From contig CM046305.1 of the NCBI GenBank assembly GCA_025267735.1, forward strand, positions 35,671,108 to 35,735,107: a stretch of 64,000 nucleotides of DNA. The letters are read 5' to 3'. The DNA is from Mactra quadrangularis (taxonomy: Eukaryota; Mollusca; Bivalvia; Venerida; Mactridae). Positions 23,501 through 38,500 of this stretch are shown one piece after another (position 1 is the first letter of the stretch; each line of letters begins with the position of its first letter). The notes under the pieces were generated by a model. That model worked only from the letters and a program-made list of their open reading frames with translations. It was not told where the DNA came from and searched no databases. The translations under genes and the position numbers were made by a program.

Positions 23501-26500
23501 GGTGGTTCCAAATTGATACAAATACACAAGGGTTGTTTAAAATTGATAAAATAAACATGGGTTGTTCAAAATTGATACAAATATATGAGGGTTGTTCCAA
23601 ATAGATACAAATATATGAGGGTTGTTCAAAATTGATACAAATATATGAGGGTTGTTCCAAATAGATACAAATATATGAGGGTTGTTCAAAATTGATACAA
23701 ATATATGAGGGTAGTTCCAAATTGATACAAATATATGAGGGCTGTTCCAAAAATAATATTAATTAATGTGGATTGATGTGTTCCAAACATACAAATAAAA
23801 GCTGATACAAAATTATACAAATATAAGGGCAGTTCCAAACTGACACAAATCTATGAGTGCTGAACTTAAATTATGTAGACTATTACTTTAACCTGAACCA
23901 AATTGAGTATAGGATTTTGTCATACAAAAACAAGAGAAAAAATAAATACAGTTTACAGAATATAAACTATCAACTATTGAAACAACTGGGCCTTATTCCC
24001 CATTGACCATTTGTCTGCCGTTCTAAAAACAATCCATAATCACTCTTTCAATATCTTTTACAGTTAAACTTGTTATGTTGTTGTTTTTAAACTACTATCA
24101 GCACTTTATTGATCACTAATTCTTAGTTTTATATTAGTATTCAGTTTATGTTTTTATATTTTATCATCTCTTAATCTTTTTCATTTTCGTTTTTATTTAG
24201 TTTGTATTTCTTATTATGCATATGACGTGATGCGCTTTTGAACATATATTTAATATGAAAAGAGCGCTATACAAATGCGGTATATAATATAATAATAATA
24301 ATAATAACAACTGTTTTCAACCATCCGACACAAAACAACATTGAATTTTACAAATCAGGCATAACGCAGCAACACCTATTGCTAAACATATTAACGATCA
24401 TCTAATTTTTTAAAGATTTTAAACTAAGTGGAAAGAATTCAAGAATCTCAAGGATGCATTTATAAAGTTGTTTCAAAACAATTCACTCATTTCAAGCAGA
24501 AACAACTGTGGTTTCCTCATAAATGTAAACCTATTAAAATATAATACAAACATTTTACCTGAGTTAACTAAATGATCATATTATACTTCACAGTAGTGCA
24601 TCTAAACTTCTCTGGCAGCAGAGGGGGGGGAGGGGTTATATTAAATTTTCTATAGAGATTCTAAACACCAAACAATGATCAATGTGTTAAAGCAAAACTA
24701 GTCTAAATTCTTCCTTATTTACATGGAGTTAGACTAGTTTTGTGCTGAATTTATTTATTTATTGGAGTTAACGCCGTATCAACACAATTTAGGTCATTTC
24801 ACGGCGTCCAGCGCACCTAACCTAGCTTTCCTGGACCATTGTCTATAACCAGTACTCACCTACCCTTCCACAAGGCCGGAAACTTCTCCATATTATCTAA
24901 CCAATGGAGGAAAATCGACATTATTGTCAAATTTTCATGGAAGGGTATAACCTCCCCGGGTGGGATTCGAACCCGCACCCCCTCGGGCACGAGTATCCAA
25001 ATCCCGGCGCGCTACCAACTGCGCTATCGACCCGGGTTAGTTTTGTGCTGAAGAATCAATGTATAATACTGAATTACTGAAATAACTAATTTCCATTTTT
25101 GACATTTTTCGAAAATATTTTTTGCAAATTCTCAGGGAGCAAGGACCCCCTTGATCCACCATTGATTTGTAGTAATAAAGTGAGAGAATTGGGAGCGTCT
25201 AGAAGGAGAGAGATTGAAAGAGCAAGAGAGAGTCAGGCATATGGAAATGATATTTTTTGTATTTGTACATTCTTCGATAATGATAATTCGAATGTTAACT
25301 CAAGAATGAGGTAACTCCCTGCAGAGAAACTAATCCAACAAGCCTATAAAACTCTTAACAGACTAGTATACATGAACGTTGTATGGTAAAACCTCACATT
25401 AATAGCTACGTAGTATCAGCAGCAATTTAGGGTAGCACATACAGATGGTAGTGCGCCTGGATTTTGAACCTAGTGCCCCAAAGGTGGTACGGGTTCAAAT
25501 CACACCTGGGGAGAAACAATGGCTCATGAATAACTTAAATTCACGAACTGAATGCTCATTTTATGAACGTTTTGCAAGAACAGTGTTCGTAAATCTAAAT
25601 TTATGAACTATAATTAAGAACTATTTAAAAAAACTATAAATGGCATGAATAGTCTATGATTTCATGTACAATATTTTATAAGGAACCATTCAACTACAAC
25701 CAGCTCAAATTCACCCACTTTCATACATTTTCCAATCAAAATGACTCTCTACGACAGTCAACTCTCACTAATAGACAAATTTGCCACTTTAATGCATGAC
25801 ACTGCTAAATACGGAAGGAAAAGTAATGATTGCATTACATATAGCGATTTGTAGTGCAGAGGTAAAATACTAACTTGTTAATTGAAATACCCAGGGTTCG
25901 ATTCCTGCATATGTTATTTTTTGTAATTCTCAAAAAATGTTTAGAATTGAATTCAGATGTTGGGTATTATACATTGATGGGTAAGCACAAAATAAGGATA
26001 ATTAAATGTAAATAAAGAAGAATTTAGACTTATTTTCCTCTGACAAAAAAATGTTGGTGTTCTGAATCTTTTGAGTCCTGTGATTGGTTGTTGTAGATAG
26101 GTTTCACTGTATCAATCAACTTCTTCATGTTCTGTTTACAGTACCTTTCAAAAGTCTATGAACAAAAATCCTGTTTTCAGAGATAAACTAATTCACACTT
26201 ACCAATGAGAAAAGTAACAATAAGTCACTAAGGGACTTTAGTCAGTTATTTCCCCTTGTATACTCTTCAAATGGGTAGGTCCAATTAGTTGGATAACTCA
26301 GATTTTACCCTTACTTTTCAAAGTCAAACCCCAAAATCAGCATTTATCAGTTTATCAACACATGATTTAAGCTATGCTACATGAAAGAGCTTTAATTAAA
26401 TTGTCAAATTGCTTGCACTATGCTTACTCATTTTTCTCTGAAAAATTTGATTTTTCTAAGAATTTTGGAAGGGCACTGTAAGTAAAAACATTTAGTTGCA

Positions 26501-29500
26501 GGAGAAAAATGTGGAAAAATCATTAACATAAACTGTCAGAGTTTCATTAGCAGACTTCCTTTTTTCAAAACAATCCATTTTAAGAGAAGAAACATGCATA
26601 CTACTAAACATTGAGTAAATGAACATGTATATATGGAGAGCAAACTGGGTCTACCTGCCAGTATATCTGAATACTCATATGTCTATCATTATATACATGT
26701 ATGTTAATTGTTTAACAATCAAACAATGTAGGCAGACTTGGGAAATGTTGAACTGACATGAAGAAAGGTTGAACTGTCTCTAAAACTCTGAAGTTTGAGC
26801 TGACTCCAGAAAAAGTTTGAGCCGACTCCAGAAAAGTTTGAGCTGACTCTTGAAAAGTTTGAGTGGACAAATACAACCCAAGCTATTACGCTTAAACTTA
26901 GTATATCATGAAAAAATTTAACTCAATAAAACTTACTACTTTGATTGTTCCAATTAACTGGGAGATTAAAAATCCAATATAATAGTTATATCCATAAGTT
27001 GTACATGAACATAATTCTAAATCATTAAATGTTATTACGTTAACCACAAAACTTTCATCATAATATCACATGAAATTAAAACTGATCAATTTCTTGAATA
27101 AAACACATTATATTTTTGCAATCAACTATCATATACATATAAGAACCTCATATTAACAAATCATTATCAAAATCAGTATATAAAGATTGATTCTTATATC
27201 CCACACAGAGATTTATTACATATTATTACATAAATAAATCCAATCAACATATTATACACCCCAGTTACCATGGCAACAAAACATTTCATTATAATATATA
27301 CTATATCAAGAAAGTCTAACTAAACCTTTACAAATCAATGATTATATCAAATATTACAGATTAACCCTTCAAACACAGGGGAGATAATCCTTTCAACTTA
27401 AACAGACAGGGGAGGTAATCCTTTAATTGATTAACACCCAAGGGAGATAATCTTGCAATATAATCTTAATTTAAAGCTAATTTAACCTATTTAAACATCC
27501 AAATAGTAATATCAGCTGTTCTATAGAAAGAGAATTAAAACAGGGCCAGAGATGGCAGAAAAGAGGGTGGGGCTCAGATTGAAAACATTACTAACAATAG
27601 TTAAATGATCCATTTAAAAGCTACATAAAGTCGTTACAGTTAATCATGATAGAGAATGAGAGAAAGAAAAAAAAGGTGGAGGATAATCCCAGATTAAAAT
27701 GATAAAATGAAGATATTAAATCAAACAATCAGCTTAAAATCTAAAATTGACTTTATTATTATTATTTTCACAGTGAGAATTGATACACTTTAGTGATAAA
27801 GAGGTAAAAGCAAGGTTTAAAAACACAATTATACCATATTTTAATACTTTTACAGTCCATGCATTAATCCACTAGCCTTTAGCCTGGGAATTGTGAAAAT
27901 TGATTAAGGCTAGTGAAAATGTCACGATACCCCAGAAGCGTATTGCAATACGCTGTCATCGTATCGCTGTATTTAACAGAAAAATTGCAAATCTTATATG
28001 CAGCTACTGATAGAATCTAGCTTCTTTAAGTATTTACGGTCACCGAGACACATCCGATCAGTTAAATTCTTGCAACTTTAGGTTAGATGGAATGAACAAT
28101 GAAACATTTCGCTAATTATATTTCCCGAAGGGAAGAATTTTCCAATGAAAAAAAAATATCGCCAAATATTGCTACATTAAGATCGTACTGCCATACGTAT
28201 TGCAGCAACTGCGTATTGCAATATACCGGTATATTGTGACAGCCCTAAAATATAGTAATAAGAATATAAGAGTAAAGCTTTTCAATATCTATTAAAATTA
28301 TGTCTAAAGGGGAAAGTTCTCCTAAATAAACTATTACTAGAGTTTTCAAAATAAGAATTGTAGATTCCTTCTGGTTAACATTAGTGTTGATTTTGTTGTT
28401 TATAAATATGTTTATACATTGAATGAGTATTTAAAAGAAAAAAAATTTTTTTAACAAAATACGCTTCACATTAAATTTTCTCGAGTCCGATCTAATATTA
28501 GCACAGTAAAAGTAAAGTAAAGTAAAACTATGAACAAGCCTGACTATATAAAATGAGATTTTTTCACTGGCCCAAATCAATTTCACTAGTCCTACGTTTG
28601 AGCTAGTGAGATAAGGCTATGAATGAAACAAATCAACGGCACAATTAAGAGTCTTGAGTGAGTCAAGATTTTCTAAAATTTTAATCAACTTTCGTTTTTC
28701 ATAAGCAAGAGTAAATAGCTCTCAAAAAAGCAAGAAATATCATCTTACCCATAGTAAAATCTCACAAAAATTCATGAAATATAATCCTATCCTTCCTATA
28801 TCCAATATTAAAAAAAACCCATAAAAAACACTAAAATAAAACCATCCATTCACTGCACTATTCCATACAATACTCACAGGATAAACACAATACACAAGTT
28901 TTTTTGCCTTTAAAATCTATAAAAATGAAGAGCTCCTGAAAACTCCAGAATCGAATTCAAATATTTTTACACAGATTCACCATTCACATATTACTCATAA
29001 TGCATCAAAGATATAATGTTTGAGATAGAACGAACACAGAGATCATTCAGCAGTGATGTATTATCACATATAGTTTGGAAACAAAAATTTATCAGAGAAA
29101 ATTTGCTAGTAGAATTCTGTTAATATCATCAGCACAGCATTGAGGCAATTTTCGACAAACAACAAAAATATATCATCTAAATTTTTTACATTAAATAGAT
29201 AAATGGCATCATCCTATGAGAGATTGAGCCTATATTACATTGAGAAGGTTTTTGATTTTCTATGTAATAAGGCTAGGTTGAACATCATACATGTTTACAG
29301 TGCCCTCTTGCCAATCCCAGCCACTCCCGTGATTTATCAAGAATTCATATCAAACTTCAATTTCCATTTACATGTAGTAAGTATTTAAGTACATGTATAC
29401 TAAAACTGAAGTACATTTTAATGAGGAAATAATTTTTAACATAATTATAAGATCAAACTGCTATTAGATTATAGTTTCGAGTTCTGATATGTAGCAATAC

Positions 29501-32500
29501 AAAGTGTCAGAGCATTAAACCTATCTATAAATTTCCAATTTTTTTAGCATTAATATATATAAACATTAACAGACAAACCCTGCTGATTTAAATACATATA
29601 CTTACTACTGTACTAATGTACTCACTATCCATACAAATAGATATAAGTACTTATCCATACAAATAAATATAAGTACTTATCCATACAAATAGATATAAGT
29701 ACTTATCCATACAAATAGATATAAGTACTTATCTATACAAATAGTTATAAGTACTTATTCATACAAATAGATATAAGTACTTATCCATACAAATAGATAT
29801 AAGTACTTATCCATACAAATAGTTATAAGTACTTATCCATACAAATAGATATAAGTACTTATCTATACAAATAGTTATAAGTACTTATCCATACAAATAG
29901 ATATAAGTACTTATCCATACAAATAGTTATAAGTACTTATCCATACAAATAGATATAAGTACTTATCCATACAAATAGATATAAGTACTTATCCATACAA
30001 ATAGATATAAGTACTTATCCATACAAATAGTTATAAGTACTTATTCATACAAATAGATATAAGTACTTATCCATACAAATAGATATAAGTACTTATCTAT
30101 ACAAATAGATATAAGTACTTATCCATACAAATAGATATAAGTACTTATCCATACAAATAGATATAAGTACTTATCCATACAAATAGATATAAGTACTTAT
30201 TTTGCTTATTGCATACAAAATGTCCTTTTACATGCTCTTACAAGCTTTTTTTCAAGTTATTTCTTCAATAATTGTGTAACCATCATAATGAAGCTGGTTA
30301 CTACAATAAGTAGTTTTTCAATTTTCACTTACTGAGCCTTTTTTTTTCAAAAAAAAATCTAATAAAGGAATTTTAACCTAAATCACATCTCAAGATTACA
30401 ATATGTTAGACTTACTGGGGTATGTAAAATCTTGTACACCTTTTTTTACTCCTACAATTTATCTTACTTTTTTCTTTGATTCAGAGGAAATTGTTTGTTA
30501 CAAAAAACCTAAGTAATATCCTACCATATCAAAGAACATAAAAAACGACATTATTTAACTGTTGCAAGACCACATCAAATGGAACAAACATTTAAAGGCA
30601 GAAAAAAGGGCAAGGTGCATCAGTGATATGCAAGTTTCATCACAACTATTTCTGCAGCTGAAAAATGGGGCAGGTATATGAAAAAGAGCAGGAGAAGAGA
30701 AAGGGCAGGAAGAAGAAAAAAGGGGCAGAGTGGAAGAGAAAATGAAATGAAGCAGAACAGAAGCAGGATGGAGAAAAGGAGCAATGAGAAAGAGAAAAAG
30801 GACAGGAAGAACAAAAAAACAGAGAGGAACAAAAAAGGGCAGGGAGAAAGAAAACAAGAGCACCGCTAGGCGGAGCATTATATGCCCGAAAGTGTTTTTT
30901 TTTTAGTTAAGTGCTCCAGAAACTGTTTTCAGTTTTAAGGTAATATTGACCTTGACCTTTGACCTTGTGACCCCAAAATCAATAGGGGTCTTCTACCCGA
31001 TATGGACAATCATCCTATGAAGTTTGAATATTGTGGGCCAAATGGAACTTAAGTTATGCTCCGGAAACTGTTTTCAGTTTTAAGGTAATAGTGACCTTGA
31101 CCTTTGACCTTGTGACCCCAAAATCAATAGGGGTCTTCTACCCAATATGGACAATCATCATATGAAGTTTGAATATTGTGGGCCAAATGGAACTTAAGTT
31201 ATGCTCCGGAAACCAAATTGCTAACAGACGGACGGATGGACGCCAGGGGGTATAACATAATATGCCCGAAATTCTTTCAGGCATATAAAAAGGGGGCTAG
31301 GGTTCAGCTCCATTCAAGAACATCAGAAACCAATAATGATTAAACCCTAGCCTAGAATGATAAGAGTAGAATGATTTCACCATATGTAATAAAAGTATAT
31401 ATCCTCTACTGGAGAAAATACATAGTGTATTTTTTATATCCTATCTAACTATGATGATTGTATCTTTCACACATAACTACTCTTACAACTCCTTCATTCA
31501 CTTCATGATATAACCCTACCCTTCATATAATATTACATTTATGCTTGGCTGATCAAACAACCAGGTTCAAATCTACAAGATTATAAAAGGGGTTCCGAAA
31601 CCAAAAAAGATTTTAGCTCATCTTTACAGTCATTCAGGTACAAGTCTACAAGATATTAATAAGGGGTTCCGAAACCAAACATAGATTTTAGCTCATCTTT
31701 ACAGTCATTCAGGTACAAGTCTACAAGTTTTCCAAGAGGGGTTCCGAAACCAAAAACAGTTTTTGTCTGTCATGAAAATGGTGGAAAGAAAAATAAGCCA
31801 GGGCTAGCCCTTGATGATAGTAAGAAAAAATTCTTCCTTATAATGTTAACTTGTGGCGCCTAACAACATTTCACATCATGGAAATATAAAATACAAAGTT
31901 ATAAAAACAGTCAGAAAATAAGAGACTCACAGAGAATGCATCAATAAATCTCAAGTTTTCACCACAATATTTTAAGACATATATTTCAAGGTGATATATC
32001 TCTTCTACTTACAGAAATATTTGAGAATATCTTCATCACAGAATGATACTTTAGATTTCATCAGTGTGAGGTTTTTAAATATTTGTAATAAAGTGGTAGT
32101 CCAGTGATGTATTATTTTAAGATCATAGATTCCAAACACAGGCTTTAAAAATCTCCATGCTTCCATTATTATAATTATACTTGACAATTTTGTATCATAT
32201 CCCTTGATCATTGAAATCACCTTCAAGGCAGATGATCCCTCACAGTACCCATTTACACCTGAGTGGAGTGGAACAACTCTAAGTAAATTTCTTGCTCAGT
32301 GAAATTAGCAGTGCCCCTAGTTGAGTTCTAACCTAAAACCTCTCGATCTGTAAGTGTGATTCCTACCACTGGACCACTGCTCCTACAATTAAACTGAAAT
32401 GCAACAAATTTACAAAGATAGCACTAGCTGTTTATTTATGCCTACAAAGATCATGAAACTCTCATTCAAATTCAAAACAATGTACAATCAATAACTGAAG

Positions 32501-35500
32501 ACAAGACTTTACATGAACAATATGCACCATTCTTACATAGAGGAAACACATGTGAAAGATGAGTAAATGATTCATCCTCTTACTGACATGTATATAACAG
32601 TTCCCTTCATAAAACTGATGCAACAATTAACATAAAACAGTTTTCACAGCATATTTAACTCATTGAATATCATTATATAACACTTCAAGCATAAAAAGAG
32701 CGGCTCTTCATACTGGAGTGTTTTAGAACTCTTCTGTAGGAGGTAATAATACTCTCTGTGTTGTAACCAATATTTATGTCAGAAACAGAAGATCAATGGC
32801 AGAGGCAACAAGTGTAGAGGGGTGTCCAACCCATCAGAATTGTTCAAGATTTTTTTTAACGTTAAAGTATGGTAAAAACTCCTCTGCACCCCCCCCCCCC
32901 CAAAAAAAATATCTTGTGCTTGAACCTCGCTCCAAGAAAGTTTTGCTAGATTTCTCAATCCATCTATGAGGGGAAAAATGGAATACTGAAACACATTAAG
33001 TATGAAAAATATTCTACTGTAAAAATAATAGATTAGTTTTTAACTAACACAAGTATGATTGTTGATAATAATATCATTTGTTTCTTTTACCAAAATAATC
33101 GGCTGTTTCAAAATATTTTCCAGTGAAGGGGTGTCAAGACTGACAATATATATTTAAATGGGGTGAGAGGTTCTGACACTAAATCATCGTCTAAATGTAA
33201 AAGAATTATCAAAATTTTCAAAATCCAAGGCAAAATTCAACAGCACAGGACATGGCACTAACTTTTAAAGTAGGTTGCCAAGTTGGACAACCAGCTTTAC
33301 ATTTCATTTGCTGAACCAGATGTTTACTAGCAATAACAAGTTGCTCGAACCTGTAATATAGGTTGCCAAGAGCAAATTTGTTTCATGTCAAGCCCTGCAG
33401 CATATACATAGGAAAATTAAAAAACCTTTTCTCAGGACCCAGAAGTTCTAAAAACTTTCTCCATTGTGTAATTGAACTTAGATCATTATTATGAATAGAC
33501 AAATAATTATCGTTAGACTAGTGCTGTGTAGTCCAAAACACTATACACACATATAAATTCCTTTTATTCCAAAAATGGTAGTTTATTTACCCTAGTTCAA
33601 TAAGTAGCAAGTTTTTCTATCATGATTTATCCTAGGACTGGATCCACTCATGTAAATATTTCCCAAATAAGAAGACCCAGTTATAACAAGTAAATCTGTG
33701 AGCTAATGCTCACTAGTGATACCCCCGCAAAAATCTAAGAATATGTGACAAACAGGAAGTAGATGAGCAAGGAGCATGAAATCGCTTTACACCACATGGG
33801 ACTATGGGATGAAGCAATATGCAAAGTATTAGGCTGCTGCATGTTATAGTTGCTGAGAAAACTGCGATGGAAATTTTGTAACGGACGGACGCACGGACGA
33901 ACACACGCACGGACAAGGGTAAAACAGTATACCCCCCTCTTCTTCGAAGCGGGGGTATAACTAGAATAATATATAGTATATCTCGACTAAACCTTCAGGT
34001 CAGTGACTTAAACAATACTAAATGATACATTAGTTTCTTTGAGTTCTAGATAAATATTCACTGTTTGACTTTTATATTTTCATTCTAACAGAAACTAAAC
34101 TAAACTTCACAAGATCAGTTCAGACAGAGGTAATATTGATTCAGTATAAAACTAAATGAAATAAAGAATTTATTGACCAATTTGCCAGTCTATGATATAA
34201 GAATTGAAAGTGTTTGTCCCAATGTGTCAATTTAGTAGACTATGCTATTACTTTCATTGTAAGTATTTGTTTGGCTAAACAAGACAAATGGTTGTCCCAG
34301 ACAACTGAACAACAGCTGATAGTTTAGTGGACTGATATACCTATCATTATCTTTTTTTTCAAGCACTTGCAGAATTTATTATGTTTAACAGGAAAGAGCA
34401 AAATTATCAACCAGCTCAACAGTGAAATAAGTATTTTTTACTAGCCAAAATAAATTTTCCCTAGTTAGTCACAGGATTTAGGCTAGTGGGTTAAGCTGAG
34501 GACTGAATCATTACGTGATAAAGAAGTGATTCTTTCTCATTATGTTCCTGCATGAATAGAAACATTTTTTTAATTGGTGTTTCACTTTATAAGTGTTAAA
34601 ATGTAGATTATAACAAAAATTCAGAACACAAAAAAACCAACAGGAAGTAGAGACTCTTATATATTTCTGCAACACTTAATATATTCCTCCTTACGTAATA
34701 TTAAGAATTTCCCCAACACACTTGATGAGGTGTAGACAAAAGTCTGGCAACATAAGGAAGACTTAAGTGTTCAAAATGGCATGTCATAATTAGAAATTTA
34801 AAACTATACTGTACACAAAACTTATTTTCACCTTAAATTTTCACAAACACTAGCCAGGAGCCTAGCCTGATTTATTATATTATATAGTAAAGTACAGAAT
34901 TTTCAACAAGCCCAAATATATGAGGTTTTAAGTTATTGTCTCATAATTTTACAAGCACTAGCCCAATTTATTATATTAATAGCATTGGCTAAACAGTCTT
35001 CACGAATGAATTTTCAAAGCGCAAGACATTCGGTCTGGTAAACACCAAAATTTGACCAGACCGAAAAGACTTTTACCGGACTGAAGGCTTACCAATCATA
35101 TTTTGTTTTTATATGTTATTTTAGACTGTACTGCTTATGTTTCTACCTCATATATGATATTATTATATAATAATAAACATTGAATAAAGAATTGCTTCAC
35201 TTACTTGCAACTGCACGTTTTATGTTCGATTATGCATTTTTTTGTAATATTGCTATTGAAATTTCCACCAGACAGTCGGTCTTGTGATCCGCATATTTTA
35301 ACCGGACCGTCAGTGTTTTAGACGGACTCAGTCTTCGGTCTGGTGGCTAAATTCGAAGACTGGGTAAATGTATCAACAAGCCCAACAATATGAAAGCAGT
35401 TATTTTTACAAGCCCAAATAAATTTTCATTAGTCACAAGCTTCAGAATAGATGTAGAGGGTAAATGTGATGACAGCAAAACCAGCCTAATTTCAACATTT

Positions 35501-38500
35501 GGCTGCAATTACGTCACATGATCTTAGCAAGGTCTCATGTAAAATGCATTAGAAGATCTACAAGATAGAGAGATATATATGAGTGTTTATCATAGTTTAA
35601 TATCATAAAACATGTAACCAGATATCAGACTGTACTGTAATATTATATATGTAAGAATATCATGTCATATTTATTATAACAAAAACATTGTAATGTTCTA
35701 CTACAACATAGATGTATGCTGTGATAAACACACACACAAACACAGTCTTATGTATTATAACGAGTACAAAAACATGAGAAAAGAATGAACTTTTTTTATG
35801 TTATTATGAAATTTCATACTAGCCCAAATCCTGACTGATCACTCATTCACTGTATGCTTTTAGTTGGTCTCAAACTCAAAATTAACAAGGAGCATGAAAT
35901 CGCTTTACACCACATGGGACTATGGGATGAAGCAATATGCAAAGTATTAGGCTGCTGCATGTTATAGTTGCTGAGAAAACTGCGACGGAAATTTTGTAAC
36001 CGACGGACGGACGGACGCACGCACGGACAAGGGTAAAACAGTATACCCCCCTCTTCGTATAATAAAATAACTTGTTTGTCATTGGTAGGAGGGAGAATGG
36101 CCTTAGAAATAATTTCATGACCAAGCACCACGAAAGTATGCCCTGCCGGGATCGAACGCACGACCCCTAGATCAGAAGACTTGAGCGCGACCAATATTTT
36201 GAATTCAAATGTTGATGGTTTATGCATGTATGTATTAAATAACTGGGCTAGAGATTATACAATTTTAGGGATGGGGTGGTATGATATCCACACTGCCCCA
36301 CACTCAGGGTGGCCTGATACCCACACTACCTGGGGATGGTCTGTATAAAATTTCCAGGATAATGGTGGTCTGATATCCACACTGCCTTGGACTCACCATG
36401 GATCAGTGTCAAGCTTCGAGTATCTAAACTTGTTCTAAAAATTCTGCAACAAATAGCTAGACATAACACAATTTCAATTAAAAATCAATAACCTTACTAA
36501 ACAGAGAATACAAAAAAAACTTATTAGAGAACAATTACATCTAGTACAATAATAAAACCCATTACTAATACCAAGATAAATAACAATACACCAAACCAGT
36601 TATTTTCACAAGCACTAGACCAATTCATCATGTTTCATAGACTCATAGTCAAGGAGAAAATTATCAACTAGCCTGACAATATGAAATAAGCAATTTTTAC
36701 CAGCCTGAACCAACTTTCATGACATCCCAGGTTTCAGGCTAGTAGTTTAAGAAGATGATTAAATGTACTAAACATGGAAATTCCGAAAATGTAAATAAAA
36801 ACATCCTCAAAACTCTTCCACATTAAATACATACAGATCAAAATTATATATGCAAAAATTATTCAATAAGGCCACAACAATTTGATCATATGTTCTACGG
36901 ATTTTTCAGGAAAAAAAATGGGACGAGTGAGCGAAGAAAAAAAAAAGTCTTTATTCACTTGCTTTATATAGCAGTTTGACCAAATTTTTATGGGTGAGCG
37001 AGGAAATAAAAATATTTTTTTTGTACAATCCCTCAAAATTAAGGTGCGAGCGAATCCATAGAACATATGATCAATTTGATGTGGCCTAAGCTTCCAAAAA
37101 AATAATTCTCAAATAAACAACAGATCGCACATTTAAATCAAGACGATTGAGTGACTTCAAGACAATCCAAATAATTCATCCTAGAACACTAAAATCTTGT
37201 AGTATCACTAGAATATTTGTACCAGAAACTCTATCAGACTTATAATTATTCAATGAGACTATGACACATATTTTTCTTCTACTATAAGACATGTTATGAT
37301 TCATCAGATCTCCATGAATCACTATGGTGATTGTATCCTAGTTACAGTATTCTATTCATGATAAAAACATTCTTCCAAAAGTCTAACATTAAAACATTTT
37401 GGGCACAAAGACTCTGCTAGGGTTCATGAGGGTTAGGGTAAAGGTTAGGGATTTAGCCTCCTAAATGTTTGGTTTGGTACTTACCGGTAAGTAAATAAAT
37501 TTCAGTCATCACTTTAAATTTTCATGAGCACTAGCCAAATTTATTGTTTTACAGTAATGGGCAAACAAGCTTGACTATAAGAAATTTTAACAAGCACAAA
37601 TCAGTTTTTAGTTGCTTTAAATGAGTGGGATAATGCTATGACAAAAATTGGCCATATACCAAGCTTAACACATTGATCATTAAGTTACTAAAATCTAGGA
37701 AACTAGAGAATCGGACCAGAATATTACTTTGGAAGCATTTTTAACCCATTGATTAATAAATGTATACACTAGGCAAAAAAATGAAAATAACATATGCACC
37801 TAAGTATCTAGGAGTACTTGTTTCCTGATATTTCTTTATCTAATATGCATTTATACATTCATACAAAAGCATTTCTAGAGTTCAAATAGAATTACTGATT
37901 GTTTATGATACTATTGGGATTAAATCATTTTTTCTCATACAAGGTAATTGAATAGAAAAACAAAACAAAAATAATAATAAAAAATTAATTTTATAATTAA
38001 ACCCTATAGGGAATATTCATATGTACTAATTCGATATCTATTGTGTCATATCTATGTTTTTGATGATTTGTTTGGCATGTATTGGAATTGTTCATAATTG
38101 CTCGTTTTTTTTTCTGCTAACATAGGCGTTGGTTGTATAATTACAACGTCACATCCGTTGATTTTGTTTACTATTTATTTACCTTGAAAAAGGCACAGAG
38201 CTGAAACGTCGGATAAATAAATATGATATGTTTGTATGTGTTATTGTTGTGATTATTATTACTTAATTGAATAGAAAAACTCATTCATCTCCTGCCTGCC
38301 CCCCAGCCTCCATCAGGTCCTAAATCCATCAATAATTTTTCAAGAAAACAATTCATGTATACTAAGTAGTAGTATTTATCTAGAAATTATTCTAAAGCAG
38401 AATAACAGGGTGATGCACCCTGTCTTTTTTCGCTCCACCCTGCCTTTTTTGCTCTTCTATTTGCAGCCCAGTTATCATTGTTAATGGCAAATATTTTTTA

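Larger units (their letters stand above)
34398..37635. repeat. Cluster of a roughly 100-bp dispersed repeat (GGCTAGTG type)
   Basis: Diverged units with TTTTCACAAGCACTAGCC and GGTTTCAGGCTAGTAG occur near 34398-34495, 34835-34990, 35370-35465, 36598-36745 and 37517-37635, with outliers near 28545 and 54057. The clustering in one intron suggests local spread. Confidence 0.6.

Noticed and set aside
23457..23750. 97-codon minus-strand frame of ten-residue repeats
   Set aside because: It lies wholly in a 30-bp minisatellite, where any stop-free unit stays open.
24960..25035. A tRNA gene
   Set aside because: The boxes are excellent, but the sequence is the head of a 288-bp SINE with a 15-bp target duplication and no proper acceptor stem.
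29629..30200. CRISPR-like array because of regular 26-bp spacing
   Set aside because: The units are contiguous with no unique spacers, and the window is animal DNA.
30555..30878. Overlapping frames rich in Leu/Phe on one strand and Lys/Arg/Glu on the other
   Set aside because: Purine-rich low-complexity DNA (GGCAGGAAGAAGAAAA-like) explains both; no conserved motif or splice context.
35847..36227. 126-codon minus-strand frame
   Set aside because: It spans the ACGGACGG dispersed repeat and the neighbouring SINE B copy, and the same protein-like string recurs at 33713-33916 because the repeat recurs.
37425..37455. Telomere-like GGTTAGGG words
   Set aside because: Only two or three imperfect words; too few for an interstitial telomeric repeat.
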